Shown piece after piece: positions 20,276-31,800 of a stretch of DNA of 64,000 bases. The notes under the pieces are model-generated. The model had not been told where the DNA came from and searched no databases. It saw only the letters and a list, made by a program, of their open reading frames with translations. The DNA lies in NCBI GenBank assembly GCA_022494885.1, contig JAGVSM010004884.1:62001-126000 (forward strand), read 5' to 3'. The DNA comes from Micrasema longulum (taxonomy: Eukaryota > Arthropoda > Insecta > Trichoptera > Brachycentridae). A program made the translations under genes and the position numbers. Each line of letters starts with the position of its first letter. Positions within the stretch are counted from its first letter, which is position 1.

Positions 20276-21620
20276 GTACAAAATTGAGCGAATCATTTTG
20301 AATAACCTGTGTATATTATAATTATGTAAAAATAACCCCAGAGTCAGTTATCTTTAGTTATTGTTAGTCTAAGACAAAGTAGAATTCTAGTAATTTTAAT
20401 TTGTACATTGCTCATTGTTAAGTTTCTGAATATTGTGTTATTTTTGTTGTTTTTGTGTGAATTTAACCCAGCGGGACTATTGTGGAACAACTTTACTAAC
20501 TATTGCTATATTTACAGCGCTCAACAATGTGAGCTTAATGATTTAATATGATAAGTAAAAGAATAATTGTTCCATTTAAGTCAAAATTGACAAAATGAGT
20601 TGTTTTATCCATCCTACTTTTTAAAAAAAAAAATAATCACACGCCAACCACTACTTTCCCAATCACAACCTAACCACTACTTAGGTGGACAATATGTCTG
20701 AATTTGTAGGCTACAAATCTGTATTTGATTAGGTTCATAATTTGATACAATATATTTATGTTACAATATGGTATTAGTTGAAGTTGTTCCTGCAATATCG
20801 ACCGTGTAACATTGCCCTCAGTTGAACTGAGGACTTAAACTAGCACAAACCATAATAAATTGAACGGCTGGCTCGAGAGGGGTATTTATGAAGTAGTTTT
20901 GAAAATACTTTCTGTCTAAAAAGAAAGGAAACATTGAAATATTTTTAGGTCTAATATTCGAGGTGTTATTTGGGTTCTCAACGAGAGTTTTACACTTTAG
21001 TGTCATCTGTGGTCTTCTGATTGTACTAATTTTTGACAGACGATGATAATGAAAGCATCGAGGATTTTAAACATGGTGAAAAAAGCCCTGGAGTCACTCA
21101 CACCCCTCTTCTTCCCAGCTCTTCAATTGTAATTTAATTTATTATTAATTATAGAATTGTGTTATCTTTATTTTTTTAATTTTATCAGGTCCGTGCGGAA
21201 ATTGCGAATCTATAAAAAAAGATCAACATCAACCAGATAGCAAGAAACACTTGCCTCTTATTTATTATAAATAGTTTTAAACTGTCCATATCTATATTCA
21301 TAAATTAATGATTGCATCTCAGAGTAATAATTCTCTAGAGAAGCTCTTAAGCTCTAATGCATAGAACAAAAGCATTCTGAATTTTCAGTTTGGTTTTTAG
21401 TTTAACAACAAACGTACAATGGACGATTTCGGTTTCCACTTGCAATTCTCAATCCAAGTACCTACGGCCCGGCCCATTGTATTGCTGTAATCTGTAATCT
21501 AACTTCGTGGTCAATAATCATAGAATGTTTTTTTCTCCGTATTGGCGACTCTATTAGGTTATTACTCTAAGGATTGCATACACAAATAAGTGCGCTTCCA
21601 TTGTTTTAATAAATTATGTG
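20276..21620. other. Gene-free AT-rich stretch
   Basis: No coding or repeat signature was recognised. Confidence 0.4.
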
Positions 21621-21627
21621 AAAAATG

Positions 21628-21651
21628 GTACATTTAATGCATTAAATGTAC
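21628..21651. repeat. Perfect 24-bp palindrome
   Basis: GTACATTTAATG is followed immediately by CATTAAATGTAC with no spacer. Confidence 0.95.
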
Positions 21652-21719
21652 GAAATAGTCAACTAAATAGTCGATTCCCACAATATTTTGGAGATAGCAA
21701 ATTTTTCACAATGTGCTTG

Positions 21720-21975
21720 TACATATCGACGCTGGAAAGGAAAAAGTTACCAAGCGACATTTAGCAACTTTACAGAAGAGCCAATCAAAGATGTTTTTTT
21801 TTTAAATAACGAAGAAACCTGTATTTTAAAATTTTATTCAAATTATGTATTATTCAAAATGATACCTATGTATTAGTTTTTTTAGTTTAAAAAAAAAACT
21901 TTAATTGACCCATCTGTAAAGTTACTAGTGACAACTTGGTAACTTTTTCCTTTCCTGCGTTGAAATTTTGATGTC
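21720..21975. mobile_element. Fold-back MITE
   Basis: Left arm (GCTGGAAAGGAAAAAGTTAC, AACTTTACAGA, CCAATCAAAG) and right arm (inverted: GCAGGAAAGGAAAAAGTTAC, AACTTTACAGA, TCAATTAAAG) are imperfect inverted copies of about 85-100 bases around a short AT-rich loop. No coding capacity. Confidence 0.8.
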
Positions 21976-22239
21976 GAGACTTCACAAAATAATTCATTAC
22001 AAACATATGATTAAAAAGACACGTTACAAGAGCGTAATAGATGGTATTTCAATTCAGGGGTAATTAAATGCCTTCATTCTTTAACGGACTTTTGCCATGA
22101 TCGGTCGGACCTTCACAGAAAAAAGCCGTCATATGTGATGGGAAAATGCTTTAATTTAAGTGCATTTTTAATAATTTTAAACTTCATAAATAATAACACT
22201 GACAGATATGGTAATAGGCCACACACATATATTTTGTTT

Positions 22240-22780
22240 TTTATACGGTGGGGCAGCCTTTGCTGGCGCACCCCTATATCTTGTGTACTGCTTTTTGTCT
22301 GCGTTCTTCCTTCAAGTGCTTTTTGATCTGGTTGACCGAAATGGAATGGAAAACTAGACTTTGCTATTAAACTACCCTGCTGGAAAGAAAGATTTTCCTG
22401 GGATTGAGATGGAATTAGGGACAATAGAGCTTCAAGTTATGACCCCGTAAATTGGTGTTGGGATTTAATTGATACATCTAACAGGGGACGGCAGTCATAA
22501 TAATCATTTAGTATCTTGTATGTTTCAGTCAAGTCTCCTCTTTTCTGTCATCCGTCCAAAGATATAAGTCCTGGTGCTTTTAATCTACTGTGGTAGGGCG
22601 TCCTTTTGAGTAATATTGGGGATTTTTACAGCACATCTTTGGACTTTTTCCAGTAACTCAATGTCTTCATTGAATTAGGGACTCCATACTTTTATATCTC
22701 TTTCTCACATGAATGTTGCGTGTGCATCGTGGTTTGCTATCTCTTTTCAAATTGTCGAGGGCTGTATTTGGTAAATTTGA
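22240..22780 (-). mobile_element. CR1-like LINE 3' end, copy 3
   Basis: The minus strand aligns with 7255-7525: TCATAACTTGAAGCTCTATT, TCCCAGGAAAATC, TCGGTCAACCAG, CAAAAAGCAGTACACAAGAT, CGCCAGCAAAGGCTGC. It extends farther 5' (AAAAAGTCCAAAGATGTGCT) than the plus copies. Frames are broken. Confidence 0.8.
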
Positions 22781-23094
22781 GGTGCGGTTATTACTATGTA
22801 TTGTATTAGTGATTGCGAAAATGGCAGATTCGCAAGTTTAGTGCGGACTTGTGTTAGTATTTATTATTGTATTGTGTTAATATTTATTATTAGGTTAAGT
22901 ACAGGGGCGTGCTGCAAGCGGCACTTTATTTTGTCTCGTTTCCTATGTAAGTTTATCGGTTGCTGGCCAATACAGATAAATACTAAGACTTGTGTTATAT
23001 TGGGCGACCTTACTACGTCTGCGCCGACGGTTGTATGCTAGGTTAGGAATACATGTCAATCATATTTATACAAGTGCGGACATCTGGTGGACTA

Positions 23095-23247
23095 TATTCA
23101 TTATCCTAAACAGTATTTTGTACTCGAAATAGTCTAAATGTTTGTAGACTCTCGTCTCGGAAAACATTTTTAGAAAGGGAATATAGAAGTCTAGGCTTAT
23201 GACCAGTCATCGGTTGGTTAGAGTGGCCGATTTACACACTGCGTAAC
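23095..23247 (+). repeat. Rep-A fragment
   Basis: GGGAATATAGAAGTCTAGGC, TTATGACCAGTCATCGGTTG and TTTACACACTGCGTAACATT match the left arm of 59308-59932. The LINE tail begins directly at its end. Confidence 0.7.
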
Positions 23248-24341
23248 ATTTATTTATTTATTTATTTATTTACGGACAAAGTCCATTATAAACATTACAA
23301 TTAAAAGAAATTTTTACAAAGGAATAAAAAAATATAAGGAACAGAAATAAGCAGCAAAGACAGATGATAGATTTTTTAGATTAAGTAAAAAGCATAGGCT
23401 AACTATACAGATTCTTTAGCTGATTTGTAAAGAAAGACATCCTTACACCATAATAATCAAGATCTTGATGATCGTTCACCCGCCTGATCATTCTGGGCAA
23501 AGGCGACTGTGCACCATAATTGGTCCTGTAGTGACCGAGGAAAAGCATTTCATTATTTCTTAGTCTACGGGTGGGAACGTTAAAAAGAATCTTTTGCAAA
23601 ATTTCAGGGGCATCAATGAGACAGTTCATAATTTTATACATGCAGATTATATCTGCAATGCATCTGCGTTTTTCAAGACTTGATATGCTTAAAAACCTCT
23701 CCATATCAGAATATGAATAGTCTCCTCTTTCCAATCCCATCTTCCATGCAATTTTTCTTATAAAACGATGTTGAACTGATTCAAGGCGCTTGATATGAAC
23801 AGCATAATGAGGGGACCAGATTACAGATGCATATTCAAGAATAGGGCGAACTAAAGAGCAATAAAGTGTTTTAAGTGTAAGCATACTTTGGAAATCAGAC
23901 GTAGTTCTATTAATAAAGCCTAAAATTTTTAAGGATCTGTTTACTATATTATCAAAGTGTTCCAGAAAAGTTAGTTTATTATCTAGGATCACTCCAAGAT
24001 CTCTTATAGAGGTGACAATCGAAAGAACTTGGCCATTAAGTTTATAATCAAAAATAAAAGGATGTTTACATTTATGGTATGAAATAATTTTGCATTTATC
24101 GATGTTAAGTTCCATGTTATTAGTTTTGCACCAAGTATGAAATGCATTTATGTCTTCTTGGAGTCTGACACAGTCATCAATATTTTTAATTAGCTTAAGT
24201 ATCTTGTTATCGTCAGCAAAAAGCCAGAATTTTGTAAAAGAAAAAACATTAGCAGCATCATTAACAAACAGATTAAATAGAAGAGGGGCCAAGTGGGCAC
24301 CCTGTGGTACACCAGAAGTTACTAGGAAGCTATTGATATGA
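23247..24341 (-). mobile_element. Jockey-type LINE, 3' half with intact RT C-terminal frame
   Basis: A 297-codon frame (24292-23399, readable upstream to about 24335) contains GVPQGAHLAPLLFNLFVND and FADDNKI. The latter is the F/Y-A-D-D catalytic motif of reverse transcriptase. It then has DLGVILDNKLTFLEH, LVRPILEYASVIWSPHY, RLESVQHRFIRKIAW and the C-terminal GVRMSFFTNQLKNLYS before the stop. A 3'UTR of about 130 bases ends in (TAAA)n on the minus strand (plus ATTTATTTATTTATTTATTT, 23249-23271). It is 5'-truncated near 24341. The absence of stops suggests a young insertion. Confidence 0.92.
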
Positions 24342-24429
24342 AGTTATTGATTTTTACACTTTGTTTTCTTTGTTTTTTTCATTCAACATCCTGCCTATGT
24401 TTTAAACTTCCACTATTCCTAACTCTGTC

Positions 24430-24515
24430 ATCCGTTGACTTTAGACCCTGTAAATGCCTGACTTCAATATTCCCATCTTTCCATGTTTCCCCTCTCTGTT
24501 GAAATACATTTATAT
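24430..24515 (-). repeat. Rep-A fragment
   Basis: CCCTGTAAATGCCTGACTTC and CCCCTCTCTGTTGAAAT match the inverted arm sequence of Rep-A. Confidence 0.5.
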
Positions 24516-24559
24516 TCTAAACCAGCTACTTTTTCTCTTTTCTTCTTTTGTCTTTTTTT

Positions 24560-24778
24560 TAAGGAATGACCCGCTAAGCCTCTATTTTGAGGCTTGTCAG
24601 CAGGTGGGATAGAGGGGATATGGCCTTCCATTTAATGTAATGAAAAATACACCACAACACCCAGGCCAATTGAGAAAAAAATCTTTCTTGGATTCTTTTC
24701 TTGCAACTGGCGGGAATCGAACCCGCAACGCCAGTTTCACAGTTGGCCGTCTAACCAACCACCCCACGGCGCCTGTCA
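24560..24778 (-). mobile_element. tRNA-derived SINE, family 1 copy 1
   Basis: On the minus strand the head GTTAGACGGCCAACTGTGAA fits a pol III A box region, and GGGTTCGATTCCCGCC is a perfect B box. A tRNA-unrelated body follows, then a 3' hairpin (CCTGCTGACAAGCCTC ... GAGGCTTAGCGGG). It aligns over its length with 30436-30650. Confidence 0.88.
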
Positions 24779-24785
24779 ACTAACA

Positions 24786-27700
24786 ACACACAAGGCCTCA
24801 GAGAAAGAAAAAAAAAAAACATTATTATATTATTTTAATGTTGCAAAAAATACCTTTAATCATGTTTTTGTAAGATGAACGTAAATATCCATTAAAAAAA
24901 AAACTACCAATGAAAATGTTCACTGTTTAAATAAACATGGCCAAATGGTCATAATTGGATAATTATGACAAATAAACGGTAAAAAAATTCTAAAATTATC
25001 TGAAGATGTTATTGATGATGCTAATGAACCCATATTTGTTGCTAAACCCCAAAATCATTGGCACAGAATATATATTTTTTTTAATTTTGACAAATTTTGG
25101 CATTTATTAATAATTTAAGAAATAAAATCCTTAAGGAAGGAAAATTCATATGGATATATATTTCAATCGCCGCAATTCCAAAAGCTACTTGATTTATTGT
25201 ACTGTGTCTAGTGTCTATATTCATCGGATGTCCCATTTATATAAAAATAGTAATAAGTTGAATGTAAAGTCAGTATAGAGTAGGTAAGTTCCCCGTGATT
25301 GTGGATTTTGAAGCAGTTCGTATGGCACAAATAATCTATTCAGTATGTAAATATTATTCTAAGCCCTCCCCCAAAATACTACCTACTTTTTGTCATTGTC
25401 TATGGATATGTAAATGTTGCCACTTCAGGACTGCCATTACCCAATTTAAACACGCACAAAATCTTTCAAATATTCCCAATGATAATAATTTAAATAAAAA
25501 CATTTATGTTAAAACTTTCAGTCACTTTTAAATTTGATTTTTTTCGCTGCTGTTTATTTTGCTTGAAAAATTTCATCAAATTCATGTATAAAGTACATTT
25601 CATGCTAAAATAATTAATTACGTAATTGACCAAGGTCTCGATTACAAAGAGACAGTAGAATATTATTTAATGTTTGCCAACTCAAATTTTCCATTGTAAA
25701 ATTTAGATACATATTTTTTGCATGAAATTTTTAGTTGTCTTCGTCAATATGATATCAATAATGTTACTGATAAAATTAAATGCACATGTTCTAATTTCGT
25801 GTAGAAAGTGTGAGTTTCTGTTGATAAATTTCTTACCCAGTATGGGTCTTACCAAAATCTAATTTATCAATGCGCTATGTTTGCACAATTTATTCTACCC
25901 CCAATTGCAAAACCAGATTTTCTATTTTCTCTATTGATATTTAAATGGCAGATCCTAAACTTGACAATGTAAATAAGTTTTTTTATAGAATTTTTATTCC
26001 ACTAATTTATATTAAAGTGTTAGTCAGAAGTACCTTCCCAAATAGAATTCTGTATTTCAATTTTTGGGACCTTGATAATATTTATACAACCCAATATATT
26101 TTATTTAATGTTTTATGCAATAAAAACTTACTGTATCTTGATGAATTTTAATGCATTTTTACACTTTCTCTCGTCGTTATATCTTCTTTGCTGTTGATAA
26201 TCAAAGTCACAAGAAAAAAATTATAATTATCATTTATTCCATATTATTATGTGAGCATAACGATACATAAGTGTATCGTTATTAAATTACTTATAATATA
26301 TGTAACAAATATTGTTATCTGTCAGATCATTGCGCCATCTTTTTTCCCCTTTCACATTATTGCCGATGACAAAAATAAATAACCCTATTTGTGGCTAAAT
26401 ATTTTTTTTGATCTTGCCACATTTAGCTGTACTTAAAGTTTTAAAAATAATGCACGGAATAAACAGTATTGTGAAATAAGTCAGTTGATTGTTTCGTATT
26501 AAAATTCATCAAGTCAACTCTATTTCCATACATGAGTATGCCTATTGTTTCAAGAGGAACACAACTATTATCTTGATTGATATTTGGTTGCTAAAAATTT
26601 GATTAAGAAATTTTAAAACAAAATTCGTTGCTTGAATTCTTTCTATGTATTTCTCTATTACAAAGAGTTCTACTATTCAGTATTTCTCTACCAGTGTAAT
26701 TGGTTGGATCCTCATACATAAATATAGTTGCTGTTCTTACTTGGTACAGATTTCCTGTCCTAATCCCATACCTCAGATGTACGCTGTATGTGAGTTTATT
26801 TACAGAACGGGTGCCACGGTTTTGTTTTAAAATAAATTGAAATGTGTCAATAAAATACTGTTTTATTTCATTTTACCATTAAAATATGCAATTCATATTA
26901 GCCATAAGGTAAATTAAACGGGTTTTAAGTGTTTATCTAGTGTCTTCGTTACGGCTTGTGTTACTTTTATGACCTCACCGCAGAAAGTGAAATCACCAAG
27001 ATGAGGAAACACTCGAAATAAATTATATTCATATTTTTTTTCATTTTACTTGTAGGTTAGTTGTTTACTGTTAATTTAGTTTACTTATGTTATTTAGTTA
27101 TGTTTACTGTTAATTTAGTTTACTTGTAGGTTTTCATATTAATTCACTCAGATAATTGCAAAATGCCACAAAAAATATGCCAAATAAATTTTGCAGAATT
27201 AAATAGCGATATTGCTTGGGTCACTTCAAAAATATTTAAAACGTCCTTTTAACCCTCTCTCTCTGTGCCAAAAACATTCTCACGTTACGGTGCTAGGTAG
27301 TCGATACACATGCAAACATTAGGATTTTAAATAGGAAAAATTGATATTCATAGACACTTGCTTAAATTATTTACAGTCAAAGTCAAAAGCGATAATATTT
27401 TAAATCTTATTGCTAAAAGCATGAAAAAAAAACATTGGCTCACGGTCGCAGAATGAGTGAGAGGACCTCCCCTAACGAAGCTCGGAGAGCTACTGGCGTC
27501 TGGCAACTTTGCTGTTCGCGCGTGCGTTGTAGCGTTTCATAAGCTTAAAGCATGGGGGACGCCCACTTTATTCGTCCTCGTGCGCATTATCGCAACTTTC
27601 ATTGAATTGTCTCACCTGTATATGGTAAGGACCATTGAATCGCATGTTCTAAGTATACACCTCACAGATCTGTCGAGGCTAGTTTGATGTGCTTCACATT

Positions 27701-28430
27701 AAGGAAATGAAGCAGAGGTCCTATCTCACAAGCGGTGGAATTTTAAAATTTATTGGCATTTCAAAAAAGCACCACGAAGCGTACACAACAGTCAGCTAAC
27801 TCGTAATGGCATAACTCCTTCTCAATAGGTCAGGGTAAGTACTACGCATGTGCCAAACTGCCTGTGATGGCAAGAAATAGAAACGGAACTTATTTTCTGG
27901 ATTTACCTAGTATCTATACACGCACCTTAGAGGTTTATGTAAGATTTTCATATCCCGAGAGAATGCATGCTTTGTAATATCAACATCTGGAGGCAATTGG
28001 AAAATTAATCTTTGCAGATTTTCAGTTTATCCAAATACCTTAGGTATAAACAAGCTAACTATTAATTGATAAATAAAAATCTGTATATTTTATAATAATT
28101 TTATTTCCATTCCATTTTGGACGAAAACAAATAATAATTTTACATTAAAATTACATAATTACATAACGGAAGTTCTACAAAGAAATAATTTGACTATGCG
28201 AAGTAGTGTTCCCACATCTAAACAATGAAGCCACGCGCTAACTCCACGGCGAGACTCCATACGCTTACGGCAGCCGCCATTATGTAAAAAAAAAATACAA
28301 TTGTGCAAAAACATTCGCTTTAAACAATTATAAATGTGTTGGTAACACAACACGGCGATACGCACACAAAAAATTAAATAAAAAAAAAAACAGGTTAAAC
28401 AGGTTTAATACATCGTGCACAATCTTTCAA
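24786..28430. other. Gene-free AT-rich stretch
   Basis: No exon with splice context and no clear transposon ORF. Weak MULE-like echoes around 25295-25720 were not accepted. Bases 27440-27760 are more GC-rich and may be an unclassified repeat. Confidence 0.4.
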
Positions 28431-28438
28431 TTTGAATA

Positions 28439-28444
28439 TTTATT
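28439..28444 (-). other. Candidate poly(A) signal of COX4
   Basis: AATAAA on the minus strand about 300 bases beyond the COX4 stop. Confidence 0.5.
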
Positions 28445-28740
28445 ATCCAGCATTTTCTGACACCGAAATACTGATTTAAAAAATGTGGTTTTACACTGCA
28501 GTCTGACAAATGACACACGTGCGACTGATCATTTTGTCTTACATCGGTGCTCTGATCACCAACAGGAGCGGGTAAGGAAATGATGGCGACGGTTAAATTA
28601 TTCACGATATCTATTAATAAGATATATTTCAGTTACTGAAATAAACCAATTTCACAGCCATTGCGAGTTGAATATTATAAGTGTTTGTACCGCGCGGTGT
28701 CGTGTGGGCTGGCTGATGGCGAAGGCAAATGTGAAAGAGT

Positions 28741-28874
28741 TTACTTCCAGCGGTTGTTCTCGTAGTCCCACTTGGATGAGAGGCCGTCCACAGCGTTGAC
28801 CTCGAGGTCGAGCATCCTCTTGAGTTGGGCCTTTCGGTGAGGCTCGTCGAAGGTGACCGGGAGGGGAGGCAGAA
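28741..28874 (-). CDS. COX4: COX4 coding exon 3
   Basis: Acceptor TTTTTGTTTCTAG precedes base 28874; the stop TAA is 28743-28741. It encodes the intermembrane-side tail LPPLPVTFDEPHRKAQLKRM ... SKWDYENNRWK. Confidence 0.96.
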
Positions 28875-31800
28875 CTAGAAACAAAAATACCAACATTATT
28901 TTCTCGTTAAGTGTCTTAAATATTTTTGCCCTCGACTTTTTTGCTTCATTTTGTTGATAAAGTGGGTCCTCGACATACACGGCCTCTACTTAGGCATCCT
29001 ATTTAAGCATTTTGGGGTACTTCCGGTGAAGCAACTTTATCACTTTAAGCTAATAATAAAGCATTTTGATGAGGAAAAAACCCTGCTCAGTCACCAACAT
29101 AGAACAAGATCGATATCAGCCATGAAACTGGTAGAGTCTATAGCACGAAACTTCCATGGAAGCAGGATGACAGAATATAGTGTACCAAAACTATTTAATA
29201 AGCTTCCTGCCAGGGTAAAGAACTCTACCGGTTCGCAGAAATGAAGCGAACGATTGAAGAATTTCCTATTATCTTTTATCAAGAATCAAAACTTTAAGGT
29301 GTAAAGTTGTGTTTATCCAATCCAAATATATTTGTGTTGTTTAATTTTCACAGTGGTTTTTTTAATTTTTAATTTTGTTTTTGTGATTATTTGATATTTT
29401 GAAATAATTTATCACCGTTTGAATTTTAAAATTGTATTAGAAACGCGCCGATAAACTTTAATTTATTATTAGTTTGGTGCGATCTAGATTTTGTTTACTT
29501 TTGTATATTAATTTGAAATATAATAAATAAAAAAAAAGTAAAAAATATTTTATCATAAATATCATCATAAACTTTACATAAACCAGCCAATGACAGATCA
29601 TAAGCCCTGTAAAAGCATAGACTTCCATATTTCCTCCTCAAAAATGTTTTCCCTCTCTGTTGCAACAAATTTAAATCAGTTATCTTTTGTTTAGTACCTG
29701 GGAGTGTTGCTAGTAATTTGTAATGGTTTAAAAAATTAATCGATTAACTGAGGTCTGGTAAAAAAAAAAGGTGCACATATTACTATGTGCACCATCGTTT
29801 ATACGATGACTTAAATTTTTGCTTATTTCATTAGGGAGTGAAGCGATACATCGCTTGAACTGATGACCGGTTGCGCTCCTGTGGGTAGGTCTGAGGCTCA
29901 AACCAAAGAAAACGACTAAAGGAAAGATGGAGTCTCCATCTTTCCTTTAAAGACTCCAAAATTGAAATATTTTGAGATTTCAAATGGTTGACCATGTTTA
30001 TATGTATGTATCGCATTGGCCACTGTTGCGATGATTCTCACTTGTTCATCTTTTATGGCTATTTACCATCTGGCCTTTATCTATAAACATTTGGACATAC
30101 TCAGAGCGTCGCTAGCTTTGTGTTTTGTGGTCTTTTTGTTATTCGGTTCCACTTACCGTACAGTTTAAGCCCCATGTAGACCCAGATGGGGAGCGCGCAT
30201 ATGAAGATCCCCCAGCCCAGAGTGAACTTCCACTCGCCAGTGGGAGCCTCGAACTCGGCAAAAGTCTGGCAGAAGGAGGCGCGGTACAGCTGCTTCTTCT
30301 CCTCGATGGATAGGCATGACCAGTCTCCCTTCTCCTTCTCTCGCAGGACCTGCCACACCGCGACTGATAAATCTCCACACTCACTTAAAGCATCGAACAG
30401 TAATCAGCAATAATACAGTTTTACGTCACATTTTTTTATAATGAAATAACCGGCTAAGCCTCTATTTTGGGGCTTGTCAGCAGGTGGGATAGAGGGGATA
30501 TGGAAGGAGGTAACGAAAAATACACCAACACCCAGACCAATTAAGAAAAAAATAATTCTTGGATTTTTTCTTGCAACTGGCGGAAATCAAACCCGCGACG
30601 CTAGTTTCACAGTTGGCCGTGTGACCAACTGCACCATGGCTGTTTTTCTTTGCAGTCATGTTGGCAGCGCTGTCACTCTGTCAAAGTTTGATGGCGATCG
30701 GATGTTCAGTATTCTGTCAGCATCTGTTTGAGTGAGCCAAAAAATTGTTGTGCGGCGATTTTTACAATGGATTAGAAGTTGGAACAACGAGCGTGCCTCA
30801 AATTTAGTGTTGCTAATGAAATTTCGTGTGCCGAATCATTTAAAGTTATGAATAAAGCCTTTGGCAAATCGTGTATGTTGAAAACACGGGCATACGAATG
30901 GTATAAAAGGTTCAAAGACGGTCGTGAATGTTTAGATGATGATGAACATACTTGACGCCCAACAAAACTAGTTACAAAAATTTGACTAATGTCATCAGCC
31001 AAGCACCGTAGTCTTCAGACCAGGCCCCGTCTGACTTTTTCTTTTCCCAAGACTAAAATTGCCATTAAGAGGAACGCGCTTTGAGAAGATTGATGCCATA
31101 AAAGAGAATTTGCTGCGAGAGCTAAGGGACCTTTGCAGGCCTATGAAAAGTGCATGGACAATTGGATTAAGCGATGGCATCAACGTATTGTCGCAGATGG
31201 CGAGTATTATTGGTTTCTCAGGATGCATCTATCTGAATATAGAAATAAATTGGAGCGTGTATATAATACTCAGTTCACTAGTATAGATGGACTAGCTCTT
31301 CCTAAATTCAATAATAAATACGGGAAAAGAACACTTGAGTACAATATACTAAAAATGTATAATATGCTCCCCATTAAATATAAAAAAAACAAAAAAACTT
31401 ATCTAGCTCAAGAGAAAGACGTCTGCTTAAAATCTGGCTTTTAGAATGTGGTTTTTTATAAATATATTTTTTTGTTTTTCCTTTTTATTTTTCACGTGTA
31501 ACATATTCGATGCACATATACATATTATATTTTTTTCCATAGTAATAAGTGTTTTGATGTGTTATAGGATTTAAGAGATAAGAGTATGTATATATATTAG
31601 AACTTAACTATAGGCACCTGCTGACGACTCAGTAGGACTTGATAATTTGTATTTTAATTTTTGTATGTTTTTGATCAAATAAAAAAAAAATTGATTGGGA
31701 TAATAAAGAAATTTATTAAAAATTAAAATTTTGTGTTTTTTTGCCGAATTCCTGTATATTTTTTATCATAAGGTGTTCTATACTTTTTGTGTTTAATTTT

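Noticed and set aside
24697..24778. A functional tRNA gene
   Set aside because: A and B boxes are present, but the acceptor stem and cloverleaf are not, and the body and tail repeat at 30436-30650. It is a SINE.
25295..26151. Degenerate MULE-like transposase
   Set aside because: VDFEAVRMAQ-like and YKETVEYYLM-like echoes are too weak and lie in different frames; no motif chain could be supported.
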